Shown in pieces: positions 16,470 through 25,833 of a DNA stretch of 64,000 nucleotides. The stretch's first letter is position 1. Every line of letters begins with the position of its first letter. Source of the stretch: Chlamydiales bacterium (GTDB lineage: Bacteria > Chlamydiota > Chlamydiia > Chlamydiales > JAAKFR01). The stretch covers positions 248,001 to 312,000 of the forward strand of contig JACKPM010000001.1 of NCBI GenBank assembly GCA_024233495.1. Reading direction: 5' to 3'. A program made the position numbers and the translations under genes. The notes under the pieces were generated by a model. It ran no database searches, had not been told where the DNA came from, and saw only the letters and a list, made by a program, of their open reading frames with translations.

Positions 16470-18230
16470 CTAGCTTTCTATCACTTGGAAGTCACGGATG
16501 AGGAGCTGAATGCTGCTCTTATTATGGAAACGATTGATCTGGGGAGTGTAAGCGATCCGTAGGCGGAGGTTCCGTTTGCGGATTAGTTTTTTTCTGTCAG
16601 CCATTCCAAAAGCAATACCTTCTAACATGCGGTCATCTTGCTCTAAGTAAAGCTTGAGGTGGTTCCCTCCAATCACCTTAGGCACCCATGTCTGGTTTGC
16701 CTCACAATAGAGGAGCGGAGGAGGATTTTCATTGCCATAAGGCTCGAAGAGCTCAAGAGAGCTGAGCAGATCATAGGAGAGTTCTTTAAAGTCGGTCTTT
16801 GCATCAAGATAGAGCTTTGAAATGATGTCCTGCTCTTTCAATGATGAGTTAGCAGCGTGCAAAAACCTTTTCTTGAATTGAGGGATATCCTCTTCTTTAA
16901 TCGTGAGCCCTGCCGCAAAGTCGTGTCCCCCATAGTTTAAAAAGAGGTCAGCAGACTTTTTAAGGACAGGTAGCAGGGGAAACTCTCGGATTGTACGCGC
17001 AGAGCCTTTCCCCAACCCGTTGTCAATAGCGATCAAAACAGTGGGGCGGTTATAGAGCTTTGCGAGACGTGCACTCAAGATGGGGATCACTCCAGGATGC
17101 CACCTATCTGAGCTCAAAATGATAGCCTTCTCCTTTAAAATACCAGGATTCTCTTTAAGTAGCTTTTCGATATCTTCGGAGACCACTTGTTCAATCTTTT
17201 GCCGCTCAATGTTAAAGAGGTCGAGCTCTTTTGCTAAATCTTCCGCTGTTTTCTCATTGCGTACAAGGAGGAGTTCCACCCCTTTTCGTGGGTCAGCAAC
17301 GCGGCCGAGGCTATTGAGGCGGGGAGCGATCTTTGTTGCGATATCAACAGTGGAGGCTTCGCTTTTTTCCACACCACAAATGGTAAGCAATTTGATTAGC
17401 CCCATGCGCTTGGTTTTGCGTAGCTGCATCAAGCCATATCGCACGAGGATGCGGTTCTCATCGTGCAAAACGCCCATATCGGCAACTGTACCAAGCGCGA
17501 CTAGATCGAGGTAGGTTTTGAGGTCAACTTTTTTTGGAGAGAGCTCTTTTTTCGAAACAAGGTAATTGGTGAGGGCGTGAGCAAATTTGAAGGCGACGCC
17601 TACTCCAGTGAGTTCTCGGTGGGGGTAAGTTTGGCTAGGTAGTTTCGGATTAAGAATAGCGATACATTCGGGAATTTTTTCTGTGGGCTCGTGGTGATCA
17701 GTGATGATTACATCAATTCCTGCATCACTCACTTTTTTGATTTCGCGTACAGCGGTGATGCCGCAGTCAACAGTGATCAAAACAGAGCAATTTTTCTCCT
17801 GTGCATAGGGTAGTGCATCGACAAACGTCTCTTGTCTTTTGAGGGTGTGGTTGGGGAGGTAGTACTCAACGCGTCCTCCCACCTTCTTCAAAAACTCAGC
17901 AAGGAGAACAGTTCCCGTGATGCCGTCAACGTCATTGTCGCCGTAGATCAAAATGCCCTCGCCCCTCTTCAATGCTTTGGCGATGCGATTGACAGCCTTT
18001 GACATATTCAAGAAGAGTTTGGGATCGTGTAGATCGGGGAGTTTTGCGTAGAGGAATCGGTGAATCGCCTTCATGTCGTGGAAACCGCGTGAGGCGAGAA
18101 TTTGAGCCGTGACAGGGTGCACACCAAACTCTGCAATAATTTTGTCTACCCAATGGAGATCATTCTCCGGATAGCACCATATTGGCTCTCCCTCAACCGC
18201 AGCTTCTGCAAAATTGCCGTCTCTCATCAA
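16470..18230 (-). CDS. recJ: Single-stranded-DNA-specific exonuclease RecJ
   Basis: Encodes 586 residues, the usual length. RecJ is a 5'-3' exonuclease acting in RecF-pathway recombination and repair. The DHH phosphoesterase motifs are clear: YGDNDVDGITGTVLL, ITVDCGIT and DVIITDHHEP (the DHH triad), followed by the DHHA1 domain with GGHDFAAGLTI. The GTG/ATG starts at MMRDGNF are both possible. The gene follows euo in the same order as in Chlamydia, but on the opposite strand to it. A family A miniature element abuts its 3' end. Confidence 0.96.
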   Translation of the reverse strand: MMRDGNFAEAAVEGEPIWCYPENDLHWVDKIIAEFGVHPVTAQILASRGFHDMKAIHRFLYAKLPDLHDPKLFLNMSKAVNRIAKALKRGEGILIYGDNDVDGITGTVLLAEFLKKVGGRVEYYLPNHTLKRQETFVDALPYAQEKNCSVLITVDCGITAVREIKKVSDAGIDVIITDHHEPTEKIPECIAILNPKLPSQTYPHRELTGVGVAFKFAHALTNYLVSKKELSPKKVDLKTYLDLVALGTVADMGVLHDENRILVRYGLMQLRKTKRMGLIKLLTICGVEKSEASTVDIATKIAPRLNSLGRVADPRKGVELLLVRNEKTAEDLAKELDLFNIERQKIEQVVSEDIEKLLKENPGILKEKAIILSSDRWHPGVIPILSARLAKLYNRPTVLIAIDNGLGKGSARTIREFPLLPVLKKSADLFLNYGGHDFAAGLTIKEEDIPQFKKRFLHAANSSLKEQDIISKLYLDAKTDFKELSYDLLSSLELFEPYGNENPPPLLYCEANQTWVPKVIGGNHLKLYLEQDDRMLEGIAFGMADRKKLIRKRNLRLRIAYTPQINRFHNKSSIQLLIRDFQVIES

Positions 18231-18298
18231 TACCCATTACGCCCAGTGCGTCATTCTAGCAGGCCCAATCGAGAACCGCTACTACGAAATGACGCTCG

Positions 18299-21200
18299 TC
18301 AAACTTTTTTCACAGACTCCTCTGTCTCTTCATTCTTACGGTGGAAGTAAAGAAGAACAGGAGCCGCGACAAAGAGTGAACTGAACGTTCCAATCGCAAC
18401 GCCAAGGGTCATGATGAGTGCGAAGTTTAAGATCGAAGCGCCACCAAAGATGACAAGGGCCAGCAGTACAGCAAGCGTCGTTCCTGATGTCATCACTGTG
18501 CGACTCAATGTAGCATTGAGGGCATGATTGACAACATCAACGAAGCGCGACTTGCGCATGAGGCGAATGTCTTCCCGAATACGGTCGAAGATGATGATCG
18601 TGTCATTGAGAGAGTAACCCACAATGGTCATCAGAGCTGCAATCACTTGAAGATCAATCTGTACGACGCCGAAGAATGCGTGTAAAATAGCAAGCACTCC
18701 GAGCGTTACAAGCAAGTCGTGTGCAATCGCCACAGTTGCGGAAATAGCATACTTGAACTCGAACCGGAAGGTGATGTAGATCAAGATTCCAATGAGCGCC
18801 AAGATCAAGCCAAAGAGGGCTTGGTTGCGCATGGTCTCAGAGAGTTGACCGCTCATTTCTGTCCAGTGCAAGTTTAGATCTTCGAGAGAAGCTGGGTTGA
18901 GCTGCAGCCCTTGAGCTTCTAGCGCATTGACAATCCATACAATGCGCGGATACGTCTGGTAGGCGAAGAGCGGATTCTCTGGCACTTTCACAGCAGAGAG
19001 ATCGGAGAAAGCGCCTCCTTGCTGCTCCATTCCCATGCCGAGCTGAATGCGGAGTTGGTTAGGGCGGTTGAGCTCTTGGATCTGGAAGTCTACAGAAGAG
19101 GCCCCCGCTTTCACAAGCGCCTGCTCAGCCTCTTTGCGGTATGCCAGACCACTTTGCTCTTGAAGATCGACTGAAAGTGCATATCCTCCAGTAAAGTCCA
19201 TGCCAAAGATGGAGTGTCGCTCTTTGATAAGGAAGAAGCCTCCCACCAAAATAACCACTAGAGCAGAAATGATCGCAACACGCGCCTTCTTCAAGAAGTC
19301 GAACTTTGTCTCTTTGAAGAGATGCACCATCTTCAATACTTTGTGCTTCGGATTCTGCACCCACCCGGCAAAGAAGAAGCGCGTCATAAAGAGAGCAGTA
19401 AACATCGAACTCAAAATACCAATGATAAGGGTGAGCGCCAATCCTTTGATCGGCCCCGCATCAAAGTTGAGCAAGATAATCGCCGCCAAAATTGTCGTTA
19501 AGTTGGAGTCAATAATCGCGCTGTATGCCTTGCGATAACCTGCTGCAATCGCAGAGGGGAGGCGTCCAGAAAGCGCGAACTCTTCCCGAATACGCTCGAA
19601 AACAAGCACGTTCGCATCAACCGACATTCCGATCGACAAGATAATACCTGCAATTCCAGGAAGGGTAAGAGCGGCGCCCAAGTTTTGCAAAACGCCCCAA
19701 ATGATCAACAGGTTTACAATCACTGCAACACACGCAATCACACCACTGAAGCGGTAAACCGAACACATGATGGCTGCCATAAGCAATAGGCCAAGAGCGG
19801 CGGCTACAATTCCTTGTGTGCGCTGCTCTTTACCAAGATCAGGGCTCACATTCTCTTCAGAAAGAATCTGTGGCGTAAAGCTCAAAGAACCAGCTTTTAG
19901 GTCAGCAACTAAGCTGTTCACTTCACGTTGTGAGAAGTGTCCTGTGATGTGCGCGCTATCACGTAGTGAAGCGTTCAAGGTGGGAGCTGTAATCACGCTG
20001 CCATTCAAAATGACTGCCATGCGCCACCCACGTCCTCGGGAATAGTTCTCTTTTGGGGTTCCAGCAATCTTTTCTTCTGAGAATTGAGAGGTCCATGTGT
20101 AGAAAGCGTCGCGAGGATTCACCTTCTGTCCGAAGCTGTTGACGTAGGAGCTTTTCACTCCAAAGTAGAGGGTGTTTCCATCTTTTGGGTCGTAGCCTGA
20201 CTGAATGTCATTGAGGTTTGCTCCCTCCAACGCATAGTTGCGGAAGACAATGATGAGCGGATATGTCTGCCCTTGCCAATCAGTGTAGTCAGAGCCACGG
20301 AAGCGGGTAATTGCAGATAGGGTGTCATCGAAGGCACTTGATCTAGGAGCACTGCGTGGCCCTGCCAACCTAAGTCCATTCTCATAGAGCAACTTTGCGT
20401 GACTCGTATAAGGGGTAAACTCGTCTGGATGATCGAGGCTGCCTCCAAGGTGCTGCCATGCAATCTCATTCAAACTTTCAGTATCTGTGCGGTTAGTGAT
20501 GACAGCTTCGTTCCAAACCTCTTCAAGGAAGGTGTTCACTGCCTCAGCAAGTGTTGGATTCTCCCTTGTGAACTTCTCATTCACCACGTTGAAATACATT
20601 GCAGAAGATTGAATCAACTCAGAAGCAGAAAGCGCTTGAGAGCCAGGGAAGTCGAGCACAATATTGGACCCTTCAGTGCGTATTCCAACTTCAGAAACTC
20701 CTAATCTGTTCACCCTCTGATAGAGTTCATTCACAGCTTGGCGCAAATCATTCTCATCAGTGATCGCAACGTTGTTTTGGTCTTTCAACCCAATGCGTAC
20801 TGTCTTTCCACCAGAGAGGTCCAAGCCCCATTTCAAAATCTTGCGTTCGTCGCCGCGGAAATACTTGAGCGTACTCAATTTCAAGTTGCTCAAAAGCACA
20901 TTTTGCGTTGGCTTTGGTACATCGAAGCGTGTTTGGGGGTCGATAGAGACGCGCGCTTGACGGTACTCATCTTGCCACTTCACCAAGTCCTCTTGAATGC
21001 GGGTCTCAATTTTGTTGCGCGTCAACATGCGCTCTTCCACATTTGTGAACTCAAGAAGGGCAAACTTTTTGCTTCCCTTTACTTGGAATTCTTCGCGTGT
21101 GGCTGCAATCAAGTAAGAGTAGTAGTCGTCAAGTTCAAAGACATAGTCATCATCATGCCCAGCAGGTAGGCCAGAGTTTTTGCCTGCGTAGCCGATGAAG

Positions 21201-22819
21201 CCGTTTGAGCGCATGATCTCTTGCAACTTCATGAAGTCAGCTTCATATGCACTCTTCTCTGTGCTATCGGGAAGCTCTTGATACTTCTGTCGAATCGCTG
21301 CCATACCCTTAGCTACAACATAGAGCGAGCCAGGACGGAAACCTTCAACAACCTTATCCTCCATAGCAGGCGCATAAATCACAAGGCCAAGCTTTGGATT
21401 TCCCTTAGGATTGTAGTGGGCAATTGGGTAGTTCGCTTTTCCAAGCTCGCCGCCTTCTCTTTGCCACTGGTCTTTCAAAAGTGTTGCAAGTGTCTCGGCT
21501 TGCATTTGTGCAATTTTGCCAATGTCAAGGACGAGCAAACTTGAGCTGTTGGTCAACTTGTTTAATGTGACAACAAAGTCAGAGACTGAGGGAGTAACCG
21601 TCTCATCTGAAGTGCGTGAAACAAGGGCAATTTCGTTGAAGAGAAGTTGGTTAAGCTTCTCTTTTTCCATGGCTGCTACTTCTGTGCGTCCTTGAGCGGC
21701 GCGAAGTTGCGAGACGTCATCGTGCAAGACGAGCTCAACTTGATCGCGACTCCAATCAATTTCAAGCTGCTTCACAAACGGGTTGCGCTCTCCAAGGGAG
21801 ACAATTTGCACCTTTGTTGCAGGAATTTTTTCGCTTTCAAGCTTGGCAATCACAGCGTCGCGCTGCAAAGGCTTTGGCCCCGCTTCAAATGCTTTGCTGT
21901 TGCGGCGCAAAATGGTAAGCGCTGAGTCTACCATTGTCTTTTGGTTGCGGAATACTTCAAGGCGTTGCTGTTGCGCAGAGTCGAGGAAGGCACCCTCTTT
22001 TTGCAGCTGCTTCTGCTCCTCCTCAAGTTTTATAATGCGGGAGCCTAATGTCTTGCCTACGCCCTCTAGACGACCCACAAAGCTGTGGACAAGAGAGGCG
22101 CGATCTTTTTTCGTATCAACTGCAGTGAAGCTTGCAAAGTAACGCTTTGTGATTGCGCTGTTGTCGCCAAAGGTATTCTCATACTCTACAATCGAGCGAG
22201 CAAGGCGTACAATGGCTTCATTTTCATCTTCACGTGAGCCTGTGATGCTCTGCAATACGCGACTTGCTTCACTTTCACCACCAAGAGAAACTGCAATTTC
22301 AGCAACACGCTCACCCACCAAGTGGCGATAGGGGGCTGAGAGCTCTCCACTCTCCATCTTAGGAATAAATTGGAAGTACTCATTCAAGGAATTGGGATCT
22401 AGATGAACACCAATCCTTCTCTGTACAACGACTGTTTTGTCGTCTACTTCAACCGGGGAGAGTTGCGCAGGAACAAAGGGAATTAGCGCCCCTGCACGGT
22501 AGAGTGTTTGTTTGAAAAGCTGAGCATCGGACTCTTTTTTAAAGGTAACGCGCGCCAAGCGAGGATCGTCTCGATCAATCGCGATTGAAGTGGTCTTAGC
22601 ACCAATGTTTTTCGCCTGAGCCTTTAGCCATGAGAGAGTGAATGTCTCTAGGCCATTGACTCGCTCCACAATTTGCCCTGAAATGCGGCTCGCTTCTTTC
22701 TCGCTAATTGGGCTCTTAAGAGGGCGGGAGTAAAAGAAAATCGTGGGAAGGATGTTGTAAATTGTAAGGGCGAGGACAGCGACGATGAGGAAGGTTTGCC
22801 ACTTCTTGCGTTTTTCCAT
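18299..22819 (-). CDS. secDF: Fused protein-export membrane protein SecD-SecF
   Basis: Encodes 1506 residues, an RND-type fusion that uses proton motive force to pull exported proteins through SecYEG. The N-terminal half carries SecD signatures: ILKWGLDLSGGKTVRIGL and, in the membrane part, GMSVDANVLVFERIREEF. The C-terminal part carries SecF signatures: FGMDFTGGYALSV and GYSLNDTIIIFDRIREDI. An extra 550-residue region at the N-terminus before the first signature is longer than in E. coli SecD, as is usual in chlamydiae. A strong promoter lies just upstream. The gene sits between recJ and uppS as in C. trachomatis. Confidence 0.96.
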   Translation of the reverse strand: MEKRKKWQTFLIVAVLALTIYNILPTIFFYSRPLKSPISEKEASRISGQIVERVNGLETFTLSWLKAQAKNIGAKTTSIAIDRDDPRLARVTFKKESDAQLFKQTLYRAGALIPFVPAQLSPVEVDDKTVVVQRRIGVHLDPNSLNEYFQFIPKMESGELSAPYRHLVGERVAEIAVSLGGESEASRVLQSITGSREDENEAIVRLARSIVEYENTFGDNSAITKRYFASFTAVDTKKDRASLVHSFVGRLEGVGKTLGSRIIKLEEEQKQLQKEGAFLDSAQQQRLEVFRNQKTMVDSALTILRRNSKAFEAGPKPLQRDAVIAKLESEKIPATKVQIVSLGERNPFVKQLEIDWSRDQVELVLHDDVSQLRAAQGRTEVAAMEKEKLNQLLFNEIALVSRTSDETVTPSVSDFVVTLNKLTNSSSLLVLDIGKIAQMQAETLATLLKDQWQREGGELGKANYPIAHYNPKGNPKLGLVIYAPAMEDKVVEGFRPGSLYVVAKGMAAIRQKYQELPDSTEKSAYEADFMKLQEIMRSNGFIGYAGKNSGLPAGHDDDYVFELDDYYSYLIAATREEFQVKGSKKFALLEFTNVEERMLTRNKIETRIQEDLVKWQDEYRQARVSIDPQTRFDVPKPTQNVLLSNLKLSTLKYFRGDERKILKWGLDLSGGKTVRIGLKDQNNVAITDENDLRQAVNELYQRVNRLGVSEVGIRTEGSNIVLDFPGSQALSASELIQSSAMYFNVVNEKFTRENPTLAEAVNTFLEEVWNEAVITNRTDTESLNEIAWQHLGGSLDHPDEFTPYTSHAKLLYENGLRLAGPRSAPRSSAFDDTLSAITRFRGSDYTDWQGQTYPLIIVFRNYALEGANLNDIQSGYDPKDGNTLYFGVKSSYVNSFGQKVNPRDAFYTWTSQFSEEKIAGTPKENYSRGRGWRMAVILNGSVITAPTLNASLRDSAHITGHFSQREVNSLVADLKAGSLSFTPQILSEENVSPDLGKEQRTQGIVAAALGLLLMAAIMCSVYRFSGVIACVAVIVNLLIIWGVLQNLGAALTLPGIAGIILSIGMSVDANVLVFERIREEFALSGRLPSAIAAGYRKAYSAIIDSNLTTILAAIILLNFDAGPIKGLALTLIIGILSSMFTALFMTRFFFAGWVQNPKHKVLKMVHLFKETKFDFLKKARVAIISALVVILVGGFFLIKERHSIFGMDFTGGYALSVDLQEQSGLAYRKEAEQALVKAGASSVDFQIQELNRPNQLRIQLGMGMEQQGGAFSDLSAVKVPENPLFAYQTYPRIVWIVNALEAQGLQLNPASLEDLNLHWTEMSGQLSETMRNQALFGLILALIGILIYITFRFEFKYAISATVAIAHDLLVTLGVLAILHAFFGVVQIDLQVIAALMTIVGYSLNDTIIIFDRIREDIRLMRKSRFVDVVNHALNATLSRTVMTSGTTLAVLLALVIFGGASILNFALIMTLGVAIGTFSSLFVAAPVLLYFHRKNEETEESVKKV

Positions 22820-22849
22820 GCTAATGAATCCTTTTTTTAGAATCCAAGG

Positions 22850-22878
22850 ATCATAGCAATGTTGTATCTAACTGTCAA
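22850..22878 (-). promoter_or_regulatory. Promoter of secDF
   Basis: On the minus strand, consensus TTGACA (complement 22873-22878) and TATGAT (complement 22850-22855) are separated by exactly 17 bases. Transcription starts about 25 bases before the secDF ATG. This is one of the clearest promoters in the window. Confidence 0.75.
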
Positions 22879-22885
22879 CATCTCC

Positions 22886-22914
22886 TTGAATTGAATAGGG
22901 CAATCGATTATGGT
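22886..22914 (+). promoter_or_regulatory. Possible promoter of the uppS operon
   Basis: TTGAAT (22886-22891) and TATGGT (22909-22914) with a 17-base spacer. The start of transcription would be close to the uppS ATG at 22930, giving a very short leader. It lies back to back with the secDF promoter. Confidence 0.4.
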
Positions 22915-22929
22915 GAATCAATAATATAG

Positions 22930-23685
22930 ATGACAGCACAACTAGAAGAGACGATCCACTTTACGCAAGATGAGCTCGCCGCACTCAATCGCGCAAACAT
23001 CCCTCGACACGTCTCCATCATAATGGATGGAAACAGACGGTGGTCGCGCCAGCGCAACCCTTTAAACTTCACAAGTGGCCACTGGCAAGGAGCTGAAACA
23101 GTGGATACGATCGTGGAAGCTGCGATTGAAATCGGTATTGAGGAGCTTACACTCTACGCCTTTTCCACTGAGAATTGGAAGCGCACTCCTCTTGAGGTTA
23201 GCACACTCCACGCAATTTTAGAAAAATACTTAAAAAATAAGTGTGATAAGATGATGGAAAATGGTGTGCGCTTCGATGTGATTGGCGATCCCACTCCCTT
23301 TCCAGAAAGTGTGCAAAAGGAAATTTTACGCGTGAAGCGGAGAACAGCCGATAACTCTAAATTAAAGTTAACTCTCGCCCTTAACTATGGTGGACGGGAT
23401 GAACTGCGTCGTGTTTGCAACACTTTGGCGCAAAAAGTAAAATGCGGCGAACTTGCTGAGATTACAGAGGATGAAATTGAACAGCATCTCGATACGGCTC
23501 ACCTTCAGCCACTTGATCTATTCATCCGCACGAGTGGGGAGATGCGAGTGAGCAATTTCTTGCTCTGGCAACTGAGCTATGCAGAAATCTATGTGACCAA
23601 AACTTTATGGCCTGACTTCACGCCTCATCATCTTTTAGATGCGGTTTTGGAATATCAGAAAAGGGAGAGGCGAGCAGGAACATGA
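22930..23685 (+). CDS. uppS: Undecaprenyl diphosphate synthase
   Basis: Encodes 251 residues of the cis-prenyltransferase family. It extends farnesyl diphosphate to the C55 lipid carrier used for peptidoglycan and polysaccharide precursors. Motifs are the catalytic MDGNRRWSRQRN (Asp near residue 33), GAETVDTIVEAAIEIGI, LYAFSTENWKR and the C-terminal LFIRTSGEMRVSNFLLWQLSYAEIY. The length is normal. No ribosome-binding site is obvious before the ATG. It heads an operon in which cdsA, cmk, plsC and argS follow with four-base overlaps, the same order as in Chlamydia. Confidence 0.97.
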   Translation: MTAQLEETIHFTQDELAALNRANIPRHVSIIMDGNRRWSRQRNPLNFTSGHWQGAETVDTIVEAAIEIGIEELTLYAFSTENWKRTPLEVSTLHAILEKYLKNKCDKMMENGVRFDVIGDPTPFPESVQKEILRVKRRTADNSKLKLTLALNYGGRDELRRVCNTLAQKVKCGELAEITEDEIEQHLDTAHLQPLDLFIRTSGEMRVSNFLLWQLSYAEIYVTKTLWPDFTPHHLLDAVLEYQKRERRAGT

Positions 23686-24587
23686 GCGGCAAAAAAAAGA
23701 TGGGCGATCTACGTTACCGCATTCCAATTTTGAGCTTTGTCACATTACTTGTGGCATTTTTCATTTTTCTTGGTGAATACCACCCCATGCGGTGGGTGTT
23801 CACTGCCTTTGCGGCAGGTGTGGCCTCTATCGCTCTTTTTGAGTACTACATGCTTGTGAGGCAAAAAGGGTTAACACCCGCGATTACGTGGGGGATCATT
23901 GCAACAGTTCTCTATATATTTGCCCTTTTTTTTAAAACTCAAGGTCCTCACCATCATTGGGATGCGCTATGGCAAAAGATGCCTGAAATTGTGCTAGGAG
24001 TCGCCTTTTTTGGCTGCTTTGTTCGCTTTGCTTGGTCGGGAAAAGAGCCGATCTTGAACATTGCTACGAGCTTTTTAGGGATTGTTTACCTTGCTGTTCC
24101 ATTTGGGATGTTTGTGCGCATCATGTATTTCTTTGTCTTTGATGGGATGGAAGATCCTCATTTTCAGGGGGCTTGGTGGATTCTTTACTTGGTCGCAGTG
24201 ACAAAAAGTGCTGATATGGGAGGTTATTTTGTTGGGAGGTTTGCAGGAAGGCGGAAGCTTGCCTTTAAAATCAGCCCCAACAAGACGTTTGAAGGGGCGC
24301 TTGGTGGTCTTCTCTCCTCTGTGATCATTAGCCTTGTGATCTGCTCTTTAGGAAAGCGTTTTGGACATGTCTTTGTGGGCTTCTCCTACGTGAGCTCAAT
24401 CTGGCTCGGTATTTTGATTGGCATTTTGGGGCAGATTGGGGATTTAGCTGAGTCGCTCTTGAAGCGGGATGCTGATGTGAAAGACAGCAATACCCTTCCT
24501 GCTGTGGGGGGCATTTTAGATATGACGGATTCCATTTTGTTCACTTCACCTGTTGTCTATATTTTCTTAAGGGTGTTGTACGCGTGA
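23682..24587 (+). CDS. cdsA: Phosphatidate cytidylyltransferase
   Basis: Encodes 301 residues with seven or eight hydrophobic helices, making CDP-diacylglycerol, the precursor of bacterial phospholipids, at the inner membrane. The family signature is readable at the C-terminal side: TKSADMGGYFVGRFAGRRKL, then ISPNKTFEGALGGL. Conserved acidic residues in GDLAESLLKRDADVKD also match. The ATGA overlap with uppS shows tight coupling. The position matches the Chlamydia gene order. Confidence 0.95.
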   Translation: MSGKKKMGDLRYRIPILSFVTLLVAFFIFLGEYHPMRWVFTAFAAGVASIALFEYYMLVRQKGLTPAITWGIIATVLYIFALFFKTQGPHHHWDALWQKMPEIVLGVAFFGCFVRFAWSGKEPILNIATSFLGIVYLAVPFGMFVRIMYFFVFDGMEDPHFQGAWWILYLVAVTKSADMGGYFVGRFAGRRKLAFKISPNKTFEGALGGLLSSVIISLVICSLGKRFGHVFVGFSYVSSIWLGILIGILGQIGDLAESLLKRDADVKDSNTLPAVGGILDMTDSILFTSPVVYIFLRVLYA

Positions 24588-25231
24588 TTATTGTGATTGA
24601 TGGTCCAGCGGGAACTGGAAAAACAACGATAGCAAAGATGATTGCAGAAAAAATTGGCTTTCACTACTTTGACACGGGCGCTCTTTACCGCTCTCTTACT
24701 GTTGTATTGATGGAGAAGGGAGTGGATGTAAAGGATAGTACAAGAGTGCACTCTGTTCTCCAAGATTTTCATTTCGATGCGAAAGAGGGACGCTACTTTG
24801 CAAACGGAGAGGATGTGACAGAGAAAATCCGTACTCCTGAGGTGACAGGGCATGTTTCAGCAGTTGCTGCGCTTCCTATTGTGCGGGAGATGCTGATCCA
24901 TGTGCAGCGCGATTTCGCAAATGAGCGCAATGCAGTCTTCGAGGGGCGAGACTTGGGAACGGTCGTTTTTCCCAGTGCCCATCTAAAGATTTTTCTTACA
25001 GCGCGTCCAGCAGTGCGTGCTGAGCGCCGTTATCTTGAGTTGAAAGAGAAGGGGATTGGCACAACAGAAAAAGAGGTGTTAAACCAAATCACTGAGCGCG
25101 ATCATTTTGATAGCACGCGTGAAATTGCCCCTTTGAAGCAAGCAGAAGATGCCCATCTTATTGATACCTCGGACCTCACAATTGAGGGAGTGGTTAAAAA
25201 AATTGAAACCTTGATCCCTACAAAAAAATGA
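24584..25231 (+). CDS. cmk: Cytidylate kinase
   Basis: Encodes 215 residues from GTG 24584. It phosphorylates CMP and dCMP to their diphosphates. The P-loop is DGPAGTGKTTIAKM, followed by FHYFDTGALYRSLT. The EGRDLGTVVFPSAHLKIFLT block and the lid region RERRY-like segment (AERRYLELKEK) are typical of CMP kinases. Length is normal. GTGA overlap with cdsA and ATGA overlap with plsC. The pairing with cdsA is logical, since cytidine nucleotides supply CDP-diacylglycerol synthesis. Confidence 0.96.
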   Translation: MIIVIDGPAGTGKTTIAKMIAEKIGFHYFDTGALYRSLTVVLMEKGVDVKDSTRVHSVLQDFHFDAKEGRYFANGEDVTEKIRTPEVTGHVSAVAALPIVREMLIHVQRDFANERNAVFEGRDLGTVVFPSAHLKIFLTARPAVRAERRYLELKEKGIGTTEKEVLNQITERDHFDSTREIAPLKQAEDAHLIDTSDLTIEGVVKKIETLIPTKK

Positions 25232-25833
25232 TCTTTCGCTTTTTTGCCTCCCTCATTGTACGCCTCTATTTCATGCTTTTTTTCCGTCTGGAAGTGCATG
25301 GAAAAGAGAACATGCCGAAGGGACCTGCAATTATTGCAGCGAACCACGCTTCTTTTTTTGATCCCCCGCTCATCGGCTGTGTGCTGTGGCCACGTGTTCC
25401 TTTCTTCCTAGCCAGAGGATCGCTTTTTAACTCTAAAATTTTTACCTGGATACTGAAACAGTGTCGATCGCTGCCCATCAAAAGAGGTGGGGAGAACGCA
25501 GCTCTTTTCCGCGAGGTGATGCGCATCACAAAGGAGGGGCGCAAAGTGACGCTTTTCCCAGAGGGGACGCGCACAAAAGATGGTGAGCTTCAGCCTCCAC
25601 TCCCCGGCATCGGTCTTCTTGTCCAAAAAGCCAACTGCCCAGTTGTGCCCATGTATATTGAAGGGACATATGATGCATGGAGCTGTCACAGAAAGAAGCC
25701 AAAGCTTTGTGGTAAGATCAAACTCACCATTGGGGAGCCCATTAGCTTTGCAAATCAAGAGGGGGACCGAAAAGAGATTCAGAGACAAATTGGTGGGGAG
25801 ATCATGAGAAAGATTGGAGAGTTGAAGAGATGA
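25228..25833 (+). CDS. plsC: 1-acyl-sn-glycerol-3-phosphate acyltransferase
   Basis: Encodes 201 residues. It adds the second acyl chain to lysophosphatidate. The two hallmark motifs are present: ANHASFFDPPLIG (H-x4-D, about residue 38) and LFPEGTRTKDGEL (about residue 111). One hydrophobic segment at the N-terminus (FFASLIVRLYFMLFF) would anchor it to the membrane. It sits directly between cmk and argS with four-base overlaps on both sides, as in Chlamydia. Other lysophospholipid acyltransferases share these motifs, but context favours PlsC. Confidence 0.94.
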   Translation: MIFRFFASLIVRLYFMLFFRLEVHGKENMPKGPAIIAANHASFFDPPLIGCVLWPRVPFFLARGSLFNSKIFTWILKQCRSLPIKRGGENAALFREVMRITKEGRKVTLFPEGTRTKDGELQPPLPGIGLLVQKANCPVVPMYIEGTYDAWSCHRKKPKLCGKIKLTIGEPISFANQEGDRKEIQRQIGGEIMRKIGELKR